A stretch of DNA of 64,000 nucleotides from Neoasaia chiangmaiensis (GTDB taxonomy: Bacteria > Pseudomonadota > Alphaproteobacteria > Acetobacterales > Acetobacteraceae). The stretch is from the NCBI RefSeq assembly GCF_002005465.1, contig NZ_CP014691.1, positions 1,178,001 through 1,242,000 on the forward strand. The letters are read 5' to 3'. A program made the translations under genes and the position numbers. Shown here piece after piece: positions 46,578-54,366 of the stretch. The stretch's first letter is position 1. Every line of letters begins with the position of its first letter. Below the pieces are notes generated by a model. It had not been told where the DNA came from, did no database searches, and saw only the letters and a list, made by a program, of their open reading frames with translations.

Positions 46578-47605
46578 GCCACACAGGCAGCGATATCCCG
46601 CGCCAACGCGTCGACGCGCGCTTCCTCCGCATCCCATGCGAACATGAAGCGCGCCGCACCCCCGATGAACTCATAGAACAGCCACCCGCGCTCGCGCAGC
46701 CGCAAAGCCGCCTGCGGCGGGATGGAGACGAACACCGCATTCGCCTCCACAGGGAAAACCAGCCGAATGTCGGGAATTCCAGCCAGCGCTTGGGCCAGCC
46801 GCGTTGCCGCCGCATTGGCATGGCGCGCATAATCCAGCCACACGCCATCCCGCAGCATGCCAACCCACGGCGCAGCCAGAAACCGCATCTTGGAAGCCAG
46901 TTGACCTGCCTGTTTACAACGATAGTCGAAACCTTCGGCCAACGTGCGGTCGAAGAAAATCACCGCCTCGCCGATTCCCATGCCACCCTTGGTGCCGCCG
47001 CAACACAGAACATCGACGCCGGCACGCCAGGTCATGTCCGCCGGGCGACATCCCAGCGCCGCAATGGCGTTTGCAAAGCGCGCGCCATCCATATGGAGCT
47101 TCAAGCCGAGATCGCGGCATGTGGCACTGATCGCGCGGATTTCATCGAGGCTGTAGAGTATGCCCGTCTCGGTCGGCTGCGTGATCGTCACGACCGCCGG
47201 GCGCGGAAAATGAATATCGCTGCGCCCCGTCGCCATGGCGCGGATCGCTTCCGGCGTCAGCTTGCCGCTGCCATCGGTGCGGATCGTCAATAGCTTGGCA
47301 CCGTTCGAGAAGAACTCCGGCGCGCCGCATTCATCCGTCTCGATATGGGCCAGATCGGCCGCGATGATGCTTTCATACGAACGGCATAAACTGGCGAGCG
47401 CCAGGGAATTCGCGGCCGTGCCGTTGAAGACGAAGAACACCTCCGCATCGTGCTCGAAGGCTGCACGGAGTGCATCCGATGCCCGCAACGTCCATTCGTC
47501 CTGACCATAGGCGACGACCGACCCCGTATTGGCTTCCTGCATCGCTGCCCAGGCCGCCGGACAGATTCCCGCATAATTGTCGCTGGCGAATTGCTGCCCG
47601 CTCAT
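46571..47605 (-). CDS. Low-specificity L-threonine aldolase-like PLP enzyme
   Basis: 344 residues, fold-type I PLP enzyme of the threonine aldolase/beta-eliminating lyase family. 'FASDNYAGICPAAW', 'FVFNGTAANSLALAS', 'HIETDECGAPEF', 'KLHMDGARFANAIAALG' and the PLP-lysine 'LCCGGTKGGMGIGEAV' are clear. Usually cleaves L-threonine or L-allo-threonine to glycine and acetaldehyde. The ATG overlaps the GatZ/KbaZ-family stop (ATGA), so it is the last gene of the amino-sugar operon, where its role is unexplained. Confidence 0.9.
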   Translation of the reverse strand: MSGQQFASDNYAGICPAAWAAMQEANTGSVVAYGQDEWTLRASDALRAAFEHDAEVFFVFNGTAANSLALASLCRSYESIIAADLAHIETDECGAPEFFSNGAKLLTIRTDGSGKLTPEAIRAMATGRSDIHFPRPAVVTITQPTETGILYSLDEIRAISATCRDLGLKLHMDGARFANAIAALGCRPADMTWRAGVDVLCCGGTKGGMGIGEAVIFFDRTLAEGFDYRCKQAGQLASKMRFLAAPWVGMLRDGVWLDYARHANAAATRLAQALAGIPDIRLVFPVEANAVFVSIPPQAALRLRERGWLFYEFIGGAARFMFAWDAEEARVDALARDIAACVAQ

Positions 47606-48891
47606 GACGCCCCCTCTGGCACACATGCCTGTCCGTAATCATCCAGTACGTCGGCAATGGCCACCAGAACCATGGACCGCGCATGACGAGGGATGTGGCC
47701 CAGACGCACGCGTTCGTAAAGACGCGGCAGAAATTGACTCAGCAAGGGGTCCGGCAGTCCCGTCTCGGCCAGCCTGACGAACAGGGCCTCGATCGCGGCA
47801 CGCGCAGCCGGGCGCGCCCAGTAATAACGAATACGATCGCTGTAACTGTAATGCCGAAGAAACGGTGCGCGCGCCGCGTCGTAATGCGCCTGCCAATATG
47901 ACGGATCAGCCGCCATTTCCGCTTCCATCACCGCACGCAGGCGCTTTTCTCCCGGCGCCAGCACATCCGCAATCGCATCCAGGCCATACAGCGCCTCACG
48001 CATGGCGAATGTCAGGGCGGGACCAACTTTCAGGATCGCAAAACCATCTTCCACCAGACGCCGCAACCCGGCGACCGTCTGGTAATCGGTCGAATGCGCC
48101 TCAAAGGCGAGACCCGGCAGATCGTCCAGCGCCCCGATCAGACCGACGGCTTTTTCGGGGTGATAGAACACGACATCTTCCGCGCCGAACTCCACGCCGG
48201 GTTGCACCACCAACGCCAGAACACGCCGCCAGACATCTTCCGAAAGAACACGCGCGAACACCGCATGCGTGACGCCCGCCGTCTGTCGCGCCGCCTGCGG
48301 CGCCGTCGGGGCAAGATGATCCAGCGCCTCCAGCGCACCGCCCGGCACCGGCACTTCGGTACCGACGATATAGACCGCCTGCCCCGGTGCGACGGCTTCC
48401 GCACGCGCGGCCAACGCCGCCGCGCGCTCGGCGACGATCTCGTCCGCCAGAGCTGAAGGCTCCCCGGCGCACCCCATGCTGGCATCCAGATGCAGCTTCA
48501 CGAAGCCGGCCGCCGCATAGGCTTCGATCATCGCCCCGGCACAGGCCATGGCCTCATCGGCAGGCAGATGCCGCCACGGATTCGGCCCCAGATGATCGCC
48601 ACCGAGGATGATCCGTTCGCGCGGGCAGCCCACCTGACCGGCAATCGACCAGACCAGATCGCGAAAATCCACCGGCGTCATGCCGGTATAGCCGCCTTCC
48701 TGATTGACCTGATTGCATGTCGCCTCGATGAGCACCCATCCGCCGTCCCGCGCCGCCCGCCCGAGAGCCGCCTCCAGCACCAGCGGATGCGCCGAACAGA
48801 CCGATGCGATGCCGCGCCGCCCACCCGGCGCCACGGCAGGATCATGCACCCCGCGGGCAAGAGACAACAGATGCGAGAGTGCGTCAGGCAA
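47602..48891 (-). CDS. GatZ/KbaZ (AgaZ)-family tagatose-phosphate metabolism protein
   Basis: 429-residue TIM-barrel protein. 'GIASVCSAHPLVLEAAL', 'LIEATCNQVNQEGGYTGMTP' and 'ILGGDHLGPNPW' are the diagnostic family block; 'KLHLDASMGCAGEP', 'YIVGTEVPVPGGA' and 'LKVGPALTFAMREALY' follow. Members are the non-catalytic partner of class II tagatose-1,6-bisphosphate aldolase (GatY/KbaY), and comparative work on the proteobacterial GalNAc pathway assigned AgaZ relatives a tagatose-6-phosphate kinase role. The start is TTG: an in-frame stop lies just two codons upstream, and AAGG is ~9 nt away. Overlaps the SIS gene by 8 bp. Confidence 0.88.
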   Translation of the reverse strand: MPDALSHLLSLARGVHDPAVAPGGRRGIASVCSAHPLVLEAALGRAARDGGWVLIEATCNQVNQEGGYTGMTPVDFRDLVWSIAGQVGCPRERIILGGDHLGPNPWRHLPADEAMACAGAMIEAYAAAGFVKLHLDASMGCAGEPSALADEIVAERAAALAARAEAVAPGQAVYIVGTEVPVPGGALEALDHLAPTAPQAARQTAGVTHAVFARVLSEDVWRRVLALVVQPGVEFGAEDVVFYHPEKAVGLIGALDDLPGLAFEAHSTDYQTVAGLRRLVEDGFAILKVGPALTFAMREALYGLDAIADVLAPGEKRLRAVMEAEMAADPSYWQAHYDAARAPFLRHYSYSDRIRYYWARPAARAAIEALFVRLAETGLPDPLLSQFLPRLYERVRLGHIPRHARSMVLVAIADVLDDYGQACVPEGAS

Positions 48892-49837
48892 CGGTCACGA
48901 CCTTCGTCAGATGACGCGGCGCCAGAGTGTCGAGCCCCTTCATCCGCGCAACATATTCACCCAGCAGTTGCAGAACGGGCAAACAGGTCAACGCGCCCGC
49001 CTCCACGTCGCCGCCAACATCGAACGATACCGTTCCGGGACCGCCAAGTCCAAGAACCTTCGCACCCTTGCGTTGCAAGTCCTCGGCCAGCACCGCCTCT
49101 TCCTCGCGCGTGTCCGGATGATACATGAACACCACGAGCGAACGCTCGTCGATCAGGCTGATCGGCCCGTGGCGATATTCCAGCGGATGGTGCGCCTCGC
49201 TCTGGCTCAGGCTCATTTCCTGCATCTTGAGCGCACCTTCGCGTGCGACGCCGTAGTAGGAGCCGCCGCCGAGGAAGACAAAATGCGACCGCCCCTCGAT
49301 CAGCCCCGGCAATACCGGATCGACAGCGTTCAGCAGCGCCTCCGCCGCGCGCGTCGTCTCCGGTCCCACCGTCACACCCGCGTAACGCAGTCCCATCAAC
49401 AGCATGAGGCTGGCCGACGCTGTCATGACGATGCCTTCCTCCGGATGCGTCTCGGCTTCCACCAGACGGTCCGCCTCCCGGCACAAGGCACTACCCGGCG
49501 CGCAGGTGAATGCGACAACCGGCGTCCCGGCAGCACGACTGACCCGCGCTGCCGCGACCGTCTCTGTCGACTCGCCGCTGCGGGACAGCGCAACCACTTC
49601 CACCGGCGCTTCCAGCGGCACGTAATCACCCCGGCGACGCGTCCATTCGTTGCCCGGCACCGCGCGTGCGAGATGACCATGCGCATTCAGGGCTACGGCA
49701 ATGGAATCCGCAATATGAACGGACGTCCCGCAGCCCACGACGACCTGCATCCGCTCCGACGATGGCGTTACATCGTTGGGCGCCAGCTTGTTCCACAGCG
49801 CAAATTGCTCACGAATTCCCCGTTCCGTCGCGTTCAT
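48884..49837 (-). CDS. SIS-domain sugar-phosphate isomerase/deaminase (AgaS/NagB-II-like)
   Basis: 317 residues with two SIS domains: 'MQVVVGCGTSVHIADSIAVA', 'VVALSRSGESTETVAAARVS', 'FVFLGGGSYYGVAREGALKMQEM' in two parts, and 'SEAHHPLEYRHGPISLID'. It matches the isomerase half of GlmS without the glutaminase domain, as in AgaS (galactosamine-6-phosphate deaminase) and NagB-II (glucosamine-6-phosphate deaminase). Between a sugar kinase and an AgaZ-type gene, deamination of an amino-sugar 6-phosphate is the best guess. GGAAGGA lies ~9 nt before the ATG, 17 bp after the kinase stop. Confidence 0.88.
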   Translation of the reverse strand: MNATERGIREQFALWNKLAPNDVTPSSERMQVVVGCGTSVHIADSIAVALNAHGHLARAVPGNEWTRRRGDYVPLEAPVEVVALSRSGESTETVAAARVSRAAGTPVVAFTCAPGSALCREADRLVEAETHPEEGIVMTASASLMLLMGLRYAGVTVGPETTRAAEALLNAVDPVLPGLIEGRSHFVFLGGGSYYGVAREGALKMQEMSLSQSEAHHPLEYRHGPISLIDERSLVVFMYHPDTREEEAVLAEDLQRKGAKVLGLGGPGTVSFDVGGDVEAGALTCLPVLQLLGEYVARMKGLDTLAPRHLTKVVTVA

Positions 49838-49854
49838 CGATCCACGTCCTTCCA

Positions 49855-50805
49855 TCAAGAAATGTTCTCGGCGTGCAGGGCCGCGCTCAACCGCGCGATC
49901 CATTGCGCATCGACCGCCCAGCCTGCAAGCGTCGCCGCCCGCAAGAGGCCGCCGCCAACCGGTGGCAGCAGCGGCATCGCCGGCGCGCCGAATTCGTCAC
50001 TCAACCGTGCCAGGATATGCTGGCTCGATAAAACACTGCCGCCATAGCTCCATGACGTGGCGCCATCGCACCGCAGGACACGAAGATGCATGGCCAGCTG
50101 ATCCGCCGCGGCATCCAGAATGCGTTTCGCCGTCGTGCAGCCTTGCGCCGCCAACCCATCGACACCCTTCGCCAGCGCCGCCACTTCCGCACGTGGCGAT
50201 GTCAGCCGTGCATACCAGCACAGCAGCGCGCTCATCGGATCCGCAGTATCGCGGGCATCGATCAGCGACAGCAATGCCCGGACGTCCTGCGGCGGAATCG
50301 GCGCGCGCCCGTCGATCGCCTGCGACAGGACCGTCAGCATTTCACGCCCGATCCAGCAGGCACTTCCTTCATCACCGAACAAGGCGCCCCAGCCACCAAC
50401 GCGCGCCTGCGCGCCATCCGCACCGACCCGCCAGGCCATCGAACCAGTTCCGGAAAGCAGCAGTATCCCCGGCTGACCCGCAAAGGCGCCCCGACACGCC
50501 ATCTCGACATCGTTCATCACGCTCGTCGGCGCCGCGAGCATGGTGTGAACCAGGGCATCCTGCGCGGCCGTATGCTCGGCGTCCTCCCCGTATCCCGGCA
50601 GACCCAGCCCCGCAGCCTCAATTCCGTCCAGCAGATTCGTCAGCAACTCCGTCAGAACCGGCCGCCACGACGGGCCATCGAATGGATTGGTCCCCGCCGC
50701 GCGTCTGACTTCCGCGATGGTGCCATCCATCCGCGCGACAACCAGCAACGTCTTGGTACCACCACCGTCCACCGCCAGAACCGCTCTGTGCCAGGAAGAG
50801 ATCAT
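49855..50805 (-). CDS. BadF/BcrA-family amino-sugar kinase (AgaK/GlcNAc kinase-like)
   Basis: 316 residues, ASKHA fold: 'LAVDGGGTKTLLVVA' (phosphate-1), 'VMNDVEMACRGAFAGQPGILLLSGTGS' in two parts, 'ARVGGWGALFGDEGSACWIGRE' and 'PPVGGGLLRAATLAG'. Like GlcNAc kinase it should phosphorylate an amino sugar at C6; the BadF-type AgaK of the GalNAc pathway is the closest functional parallel by context. The ATG overlaps the DeoR stop (ATGA). An upstream in-frame start would lie inside the regulator gene. Confidence 0.88.
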   Translation of the reverse strand: MISSWHRAVLAVDGGGTKTLLVVARMDGTIAEVRRAAGTNPFDGPSWRPVLTELLTNLLDGIEAAGLGLPGYGEDAEHTAAQDALVHTMLAAPTSVMNDVEMACRGAFAGQPGILLLSGTGSMAWRVGADGAQARVGGWGALFGDEGSACWIGREMLTVLSQAIDGRAPIPPQDVRALLSLIDARDTADPMSALLCWYARLTSPRAEVAALAKGVDGLAAQGCTTAKRILDAAADQLAMHLRVLRCDGATSWSYGGSVLSSQHILARLSDEFGAPAMPLLPPVGGGLLRAATLAGWAVDAQWIARLSAALHAENIS

Positions 50806-51602
50806 GCGTCGATCATCCCGGCGTCGCCGTCCACATCGACCGGCACACAGGTATGCGCAAGATTGCCTTGCGCCAGGCGGGCAATCCAATCCTCTGCAAG
50901 ACCGGAATCCGTCACGACATGGGAGACATCTTCCAGCTTGCCGACCCGAAAGGTCGCGTGCTGACCGAATTTGCTACTGTCCATCAGAAGGAATTGCATC
51001 GTGGAATGACGAATCATCGCGGCATTCAGACTGGCTTCGTCACTATCCGGCGTCGCGATGCCGCCATCCGGCAACACGGCGCTGGCACCGAGGAAAAGCT
51101 GATCGAACCACAGCGCCTCGATACTGCGCTCGGCCAGCGGCCCCACGATACTCCGGTTCTCGTTCCGGATCCGCCCCGCCAGCAGGGAGATTTGCAGCTT
51201 CGGCGTGTCCAGAAGCGCATCGACAATGGCGATGCTGTTCGTGAAGACATTGAGCGGCATGGGCTCCAGCCGCAGACGTCGCGCCAGTTGCAGCACGGTC
51301 GTGCCGGAATCGAGAAATACCGACGAATGCGGGCGAATATGCCCATAGGCTGCTTCGGCGATGGCCCGCTTGGCCCGCAGACAATGACTTTCCCGCGCCT
51401 CGAAACCAATTTCCTGCCCGCCGGAATCGACGATTTCAGCCCCGCCATGCGTGCGCCGCACGAAACCCTGCTCTTCAAGACGTTGCAGGTCTCGGCGAAT
51501 TGTCGCAACTGAGCTGTCGACGATCTGTGCCAGTTCATTCACGCCGGTTGCGCCATGACGATAGAGGTAGTGACGTATCTGCGTCAGGCGGTCGGGCTGC
51601 AT
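50802..51602 (-). CDS. DeoR-family repressor of the amino-sugar locus (AgaR-like)
   Basis: 266 residues. An N-terminal winged helix with the DeoR signature ('RLTQIRHYLYRHGATGVNELAQIVDSSVATIRRDLQRLEEQG' read in pieces, then 'FVRRTHGGAEI') is followed by the sugar-phosphate sensor domain: 'FLDSGTTVLQLARRL', 'VFTNSIAIVDAL', 'FLGASAVLPDGGIATPDSDEA' in parts, and 'LLMDSSKFGQHATFRVG'. Such regulators usually release DNA on binding the pathway's phosphosugar. GGGAG at ~5 nt fixes the start. It heads the kinase-SIS-GatZ-aldolase operon and faces the receptor/glycosidase operon across a gap holding TGATCGTT repeats. Confidence 0.92.
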   Translation of the reverse strand: MQPDRLTQIRHYLYRHGATGVNELAQIVDSSVATIRRDLQRLEEQGFVRRTHGGAEIVDSGGQEIGFEARESHCLRAKRAIAEAAYGHIRPHSSVFLDSGTTVLQLARRLRLEPMPLNVFTNSIAIVDALLDTPKLQISLLAGRIRNENRSIVGPLAERSIEALWFDQLFLGASAVLPDGGIATPDSDEASLNAAMIRHSTMQFLLMDSSKFGQHATFRVGKLEDVSHVVTDSGLAEDWIARLAQGNLAHTCVPVDVDGDAGMIDA

Positions 51603-51672
51603 GATTTCTCCCAAGGGAATGAGACGGCAGGAGATTGGCACCGTTTCGCCTCCCCCTCAATTCGGCAACAAA

Positions 51673-51704
51673 AACGATCATTGTCAAGATTGTTTGTGAT
51701 CGTT
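51673..51704. promoter_or_regulatory. Candidate DeoR operator: inverted AACGATCA-N16-TGATCGTT
   Basis: Two 8-bp elements in inverted orientation ~70-100 bp upstream of the deoR start. A partial third, TGATTGAA, lies 10 bp after the second. Suits autorepression of the DeoR operon. Confidence 0.55.
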
Positions 51705-51845
51705 CTTGATTGAAGCGTGGCCACCGTCATCGAGATTATGGAGGCCGTCATCGCCCGAATCGAGGCAGATGAGCCATGATAAGCGCATATATGGATCACA
51801 TAACTTCACCATCAACGCATAAAAATCCATCATCAGTATCTTTTT

Positions 51846-51863
51846 TGATCGTTATTGATCGTT
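51846..51863. promoter_or_regulatory. Candidate DeoR operator: direct TGATCGTT repeats with 10-bp period
   Basis: Two exact copies one helical turn apart, ~65-80 bp upstream of the receptor start. Same element as at 51673-51704, so one regulator probably controls both divergent operons. Confidence 0.55.
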
Positions 51864-51927
51864 TTGGTCTTGCAATTGATATTCCAGCCGTGACTAAGCT
51901 GCTGCCATCAATCCGGGAGACCAGTCC

Positions 51928-54363
51928 ATGCGCAAGGCACCCAGCCGTTCGAAGCCCCATTCCTGTCGTTCCGCCCGACTGCTACGTCGCACTGGCGCTA
52001 CATTGCTTTGTTCGACGATCATGATGCCGCTGGCGCTTGGTGCAGAGCCCACGAACAAACCGTCAGGGCCGAAAGCCACGAGGGCCGGAAATGCCCGTGC
52101 CAACCCAGCGGCACCACGGCAGCACGCATCAAGCCCGACCAGCGAAAATATCCAGGTGGTTGGCGGCATCGGCAGTGCCAACGGCGTCACCAATACCACG
52201 GCTGGCGGCGGTCTCCTTCCTCCGGAAAAGTCACCTCAGGCACAGCAATCGGTGACACGCGATTTCATTGCGAAGCAGTCGCCCACCAGCAATCCGCTTT
52301 CGCTGATCCAGTATATTCCGGGCGTGACACTCTCGAACGCGGACGCGTTCGGCCAGTCCGACCAGAGCAGCTTCTATATGCGCGGCATGACGCAAACATC
52401 CGTCGGCTATACGATCAACGGCATCCCCGCCGCCGACATGTCCCATTACACACCTTACACATCCGAAGCGGCTGATACCGAGAACATCCAGAAAATCACG
52501 GTCCAGCAGGGTGTCGCCGATATCGCCATGCCCGTCTATAATGCCATTGCAGGCTCGATAAAGGAGACGCTGACCGATCCAGCGGAACATTTTGGCGGCA
52601 AGCTTGATCTGAGCTACGGCAATCATCAGGCCGCCCGCGAATTTCTGCGCCTGGACAGTGGCGAGATCGGCCACACCGGCATCAGGACATTCGCGTCCTA
52701 TTCCTATGGCACACACGCCATGTGGCTCGGCCCAGGCCGCAGCCGCCGCTCACATATCGATTCAATGGCGCTGAAAGAGTGGGGCGAGGGTAACAGCGCA
52801 CGAATTTTCCTGACATACAATCAGGCGAGCGAACCCTACTTCCTCAGCATCACGATGCCGCAATGGAAGCAATTTGGCCGCTCAGCCGCGTATTACGACC
52901 CGACATACACGCCTGGCGATTACAACTACTACAAGCTGAATAGCGAACAATCGCATTCAGTCATCATCGGCGCGCCTTTCACCTTCAATCTTGGCCATGG
53001 TCTGACCTTTGAGTCCGCACCGTATTATGTTCACATCCATGGCACGTTCAATAACGGACAGACGCAGGCGGAATATGGCTATAACGGCACGCAACCCACC
53101 GGGAATCTCAATCTCCCCGGCGCGGTAGACGGGTATGCCCCCGTCATGGCCATCGACAACTCCAATCAACATGCCGCCGGCTTCAACAACACATTGAGCT
53201 GGAAATACGGCCATAACGAATTGAAAGTCGGCTATTGGTACAATTATTATGACCAGACCGAATCTGCGCCCATCACACTGATCGGCGACAACGGCGAAGG
53301 CGAAAATTACTGGGGAAAATATCCGATCCGCGGACAAAACGGCGACCCGCTTCTACAGTTCAATATTCACCTTATTCAACAACTGAACTCGCTCTTCGTT
53401 TCCGACACCTACAAGGCGCTCAACGATAAACTGATCCTCAATGCCGGGTTCAAATACGTCATGATGTCCTATCATTCGACAAACCTGATTCCGGGTGACC
53501 TCTATAACTACGGCCGCAATGACGGGCAGCCTCTGCCGCAGGTCTCCGCCTCCTACCAGATCACGCCGCACGACCAGATTTATCTGGATGCCGCAACCGC
53601 GTTCAAGGAACCGCAAGGTATTCTTGTCTACGGAACATACTGGGACGGCTCGTCACCTACCGTCGATCTCGCACATTCAACGAATCTGAAGGCACAATAT
53701 TCAATTTCGGAGGAAATCGGTTATCGCCATACCGGCCTCGTCAACATCACCGCATCATTCTTCAATTACAACTCGACAAACCGCCAGAGCTCGATCTCCA
53801 GCTACATCGGTGGCCGGCTGGTCTCCAACTATATCAATGCGGGTGGCCAGACATCGCGAGGTTTCCAGATTGCCGCAGGCCTGCGTCCCTGGCACGGATT
53901 CAGCCCATATGCGTCCTTCCAGTATCTGCACGTCACGACGGACAACAACCTGCCAAGGGGTGCGGATTACATTCGCAGCGCAGGCAAGATCGCGCCTTAC
54001 AGCCCGAAATATACCGTCAACGTCGGCCTCTCCTATGACAACGGCCATTTCTTCGCCAACGGCTATATGAGCTATGTCAGTTCGCAATATTCAACATACA
54101 TGGACGATCAGACCATGCCAGGTTATGCGATCGGCAACGTCACGATGGGGTATCGTTTCAAAAAACTCTGGATCGCCAAATATCCGCAGGTGCAGGTGAA
54201 CGCGATGAACATCACGGATAACAAGTATCTTGCAGCGGGCAATGGTGGACTAAACGCCAGAACAACCAGAGGTGTTTTCGGCTCGACGATTTCGGGCAGT
54301 TCGCCCACCTATGTTATCGGCGGCGGCTTCGGACTCATCTTCTCCGTTTCGACAGGTTTCTAA
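51928..54363 (+). CDS. TonB-dependent outer-membrane receptor (glycan-type)
   Basis: 811 residues. A long basic signal region (~1-38), a plug domain with a TonB-box-like 'ENIQVVGG', then 'SVTRDFIAKQSPTSNP', 'SFYMRGMTQTSVGYTINGIP' and 'ENIQKITVQQGVADIAMPVYNAIAGSI' in parts, and a 22-strand barrel ending 'FSVSTGF' with a terminal aromatic. It imports a ligand across the outer membrane using TonB/ExbBD energy. Co-directional with two glycosidases (3-bp and 5-bp gaps), so oligosaccharide uptake is likely (inference). No SusD-type lipoprotein is present. GGGAG lies 8 nt before the ATG. Paralogous to 58329-60812. Confidence 0.92.
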   Translation: MRKAPSRSKPHSCRSARLLRRTGATLLCSTIMMPLALGAEPTNKPSGPKATRAGNARANPAAPRQHASSPTSENIQVVGGIGSANGVTNTTAGGGLLPPEKSPQAQQSVTRDFIAKQSPTSNPLSLIQYIPGVTLSNADAFGQSDQSSFYMRGMTQTSVGYTINGIPAADMSHYTPYTSEAADTENIQKITVQQGVADIAMPVYNAIAGSIKETLTDPAEHFGGKLDLSYGNHQAAREFLRLDSGEIGHTGIRTFASYSYGTHAMWLGPGRSRRSHIDSMALKEWGEGNSARIFLTYNQASEPYFLSITMPQWKQFGRSAAYYDPTYTPGDYNYYKLNSEQSHSVIIGAPFTFNLGHGLTFESAPYYVHIHGTFNNGQTQAEYGYNGTQPTGNLNLPGAVDGYAPVMAIDNSNQHAAGFNNTLSWKYGHNELKVGYWYNYYDQTESAPITLIGDNGEGENYWGKYPIRGQNGDPLLQFNIHLIQQLNSLFVSDTYKALNDKLILNAGFKYVMMSYHSTNLIPGDLYNYGRNDGQPLPQVSASYQITPHDQIYLDAATAFKEPQGILVYGTYWDGSSPTVDLAHSTNLKAQYSISEEIGYRHTGLVNITASFFNYNSTNRQSSISSYIGGRLVSNYINAGGQTSRGFQIAAGLRPWHGFSPYASFQYLHVTTDNNLPRGADYIRSAGKIAPYSPKYTVNVGLSYDNGHFFANGYMSYVSSQYSTYMDDQTMPGYAIGNVTMGYRFKKLWIAKYPQVQVNAMNITDNKYLAAGNGGLNARTTRGVFGSTISGSSPTYVIGGGFGLIFSVSTGF

Positions 54364-54366
54364 GTT

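Larger units (their letters stand above)
51603..51927. other. Divergent regulatory region of the glycan locus
   Basis: 325 bp with no gene, A/T-rich around 51780-51870, between the DeoR operon and the receptor operon. It holds four exact TGATCGTT elements, two near each start codon (listed separately). Confidence 0.75.
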
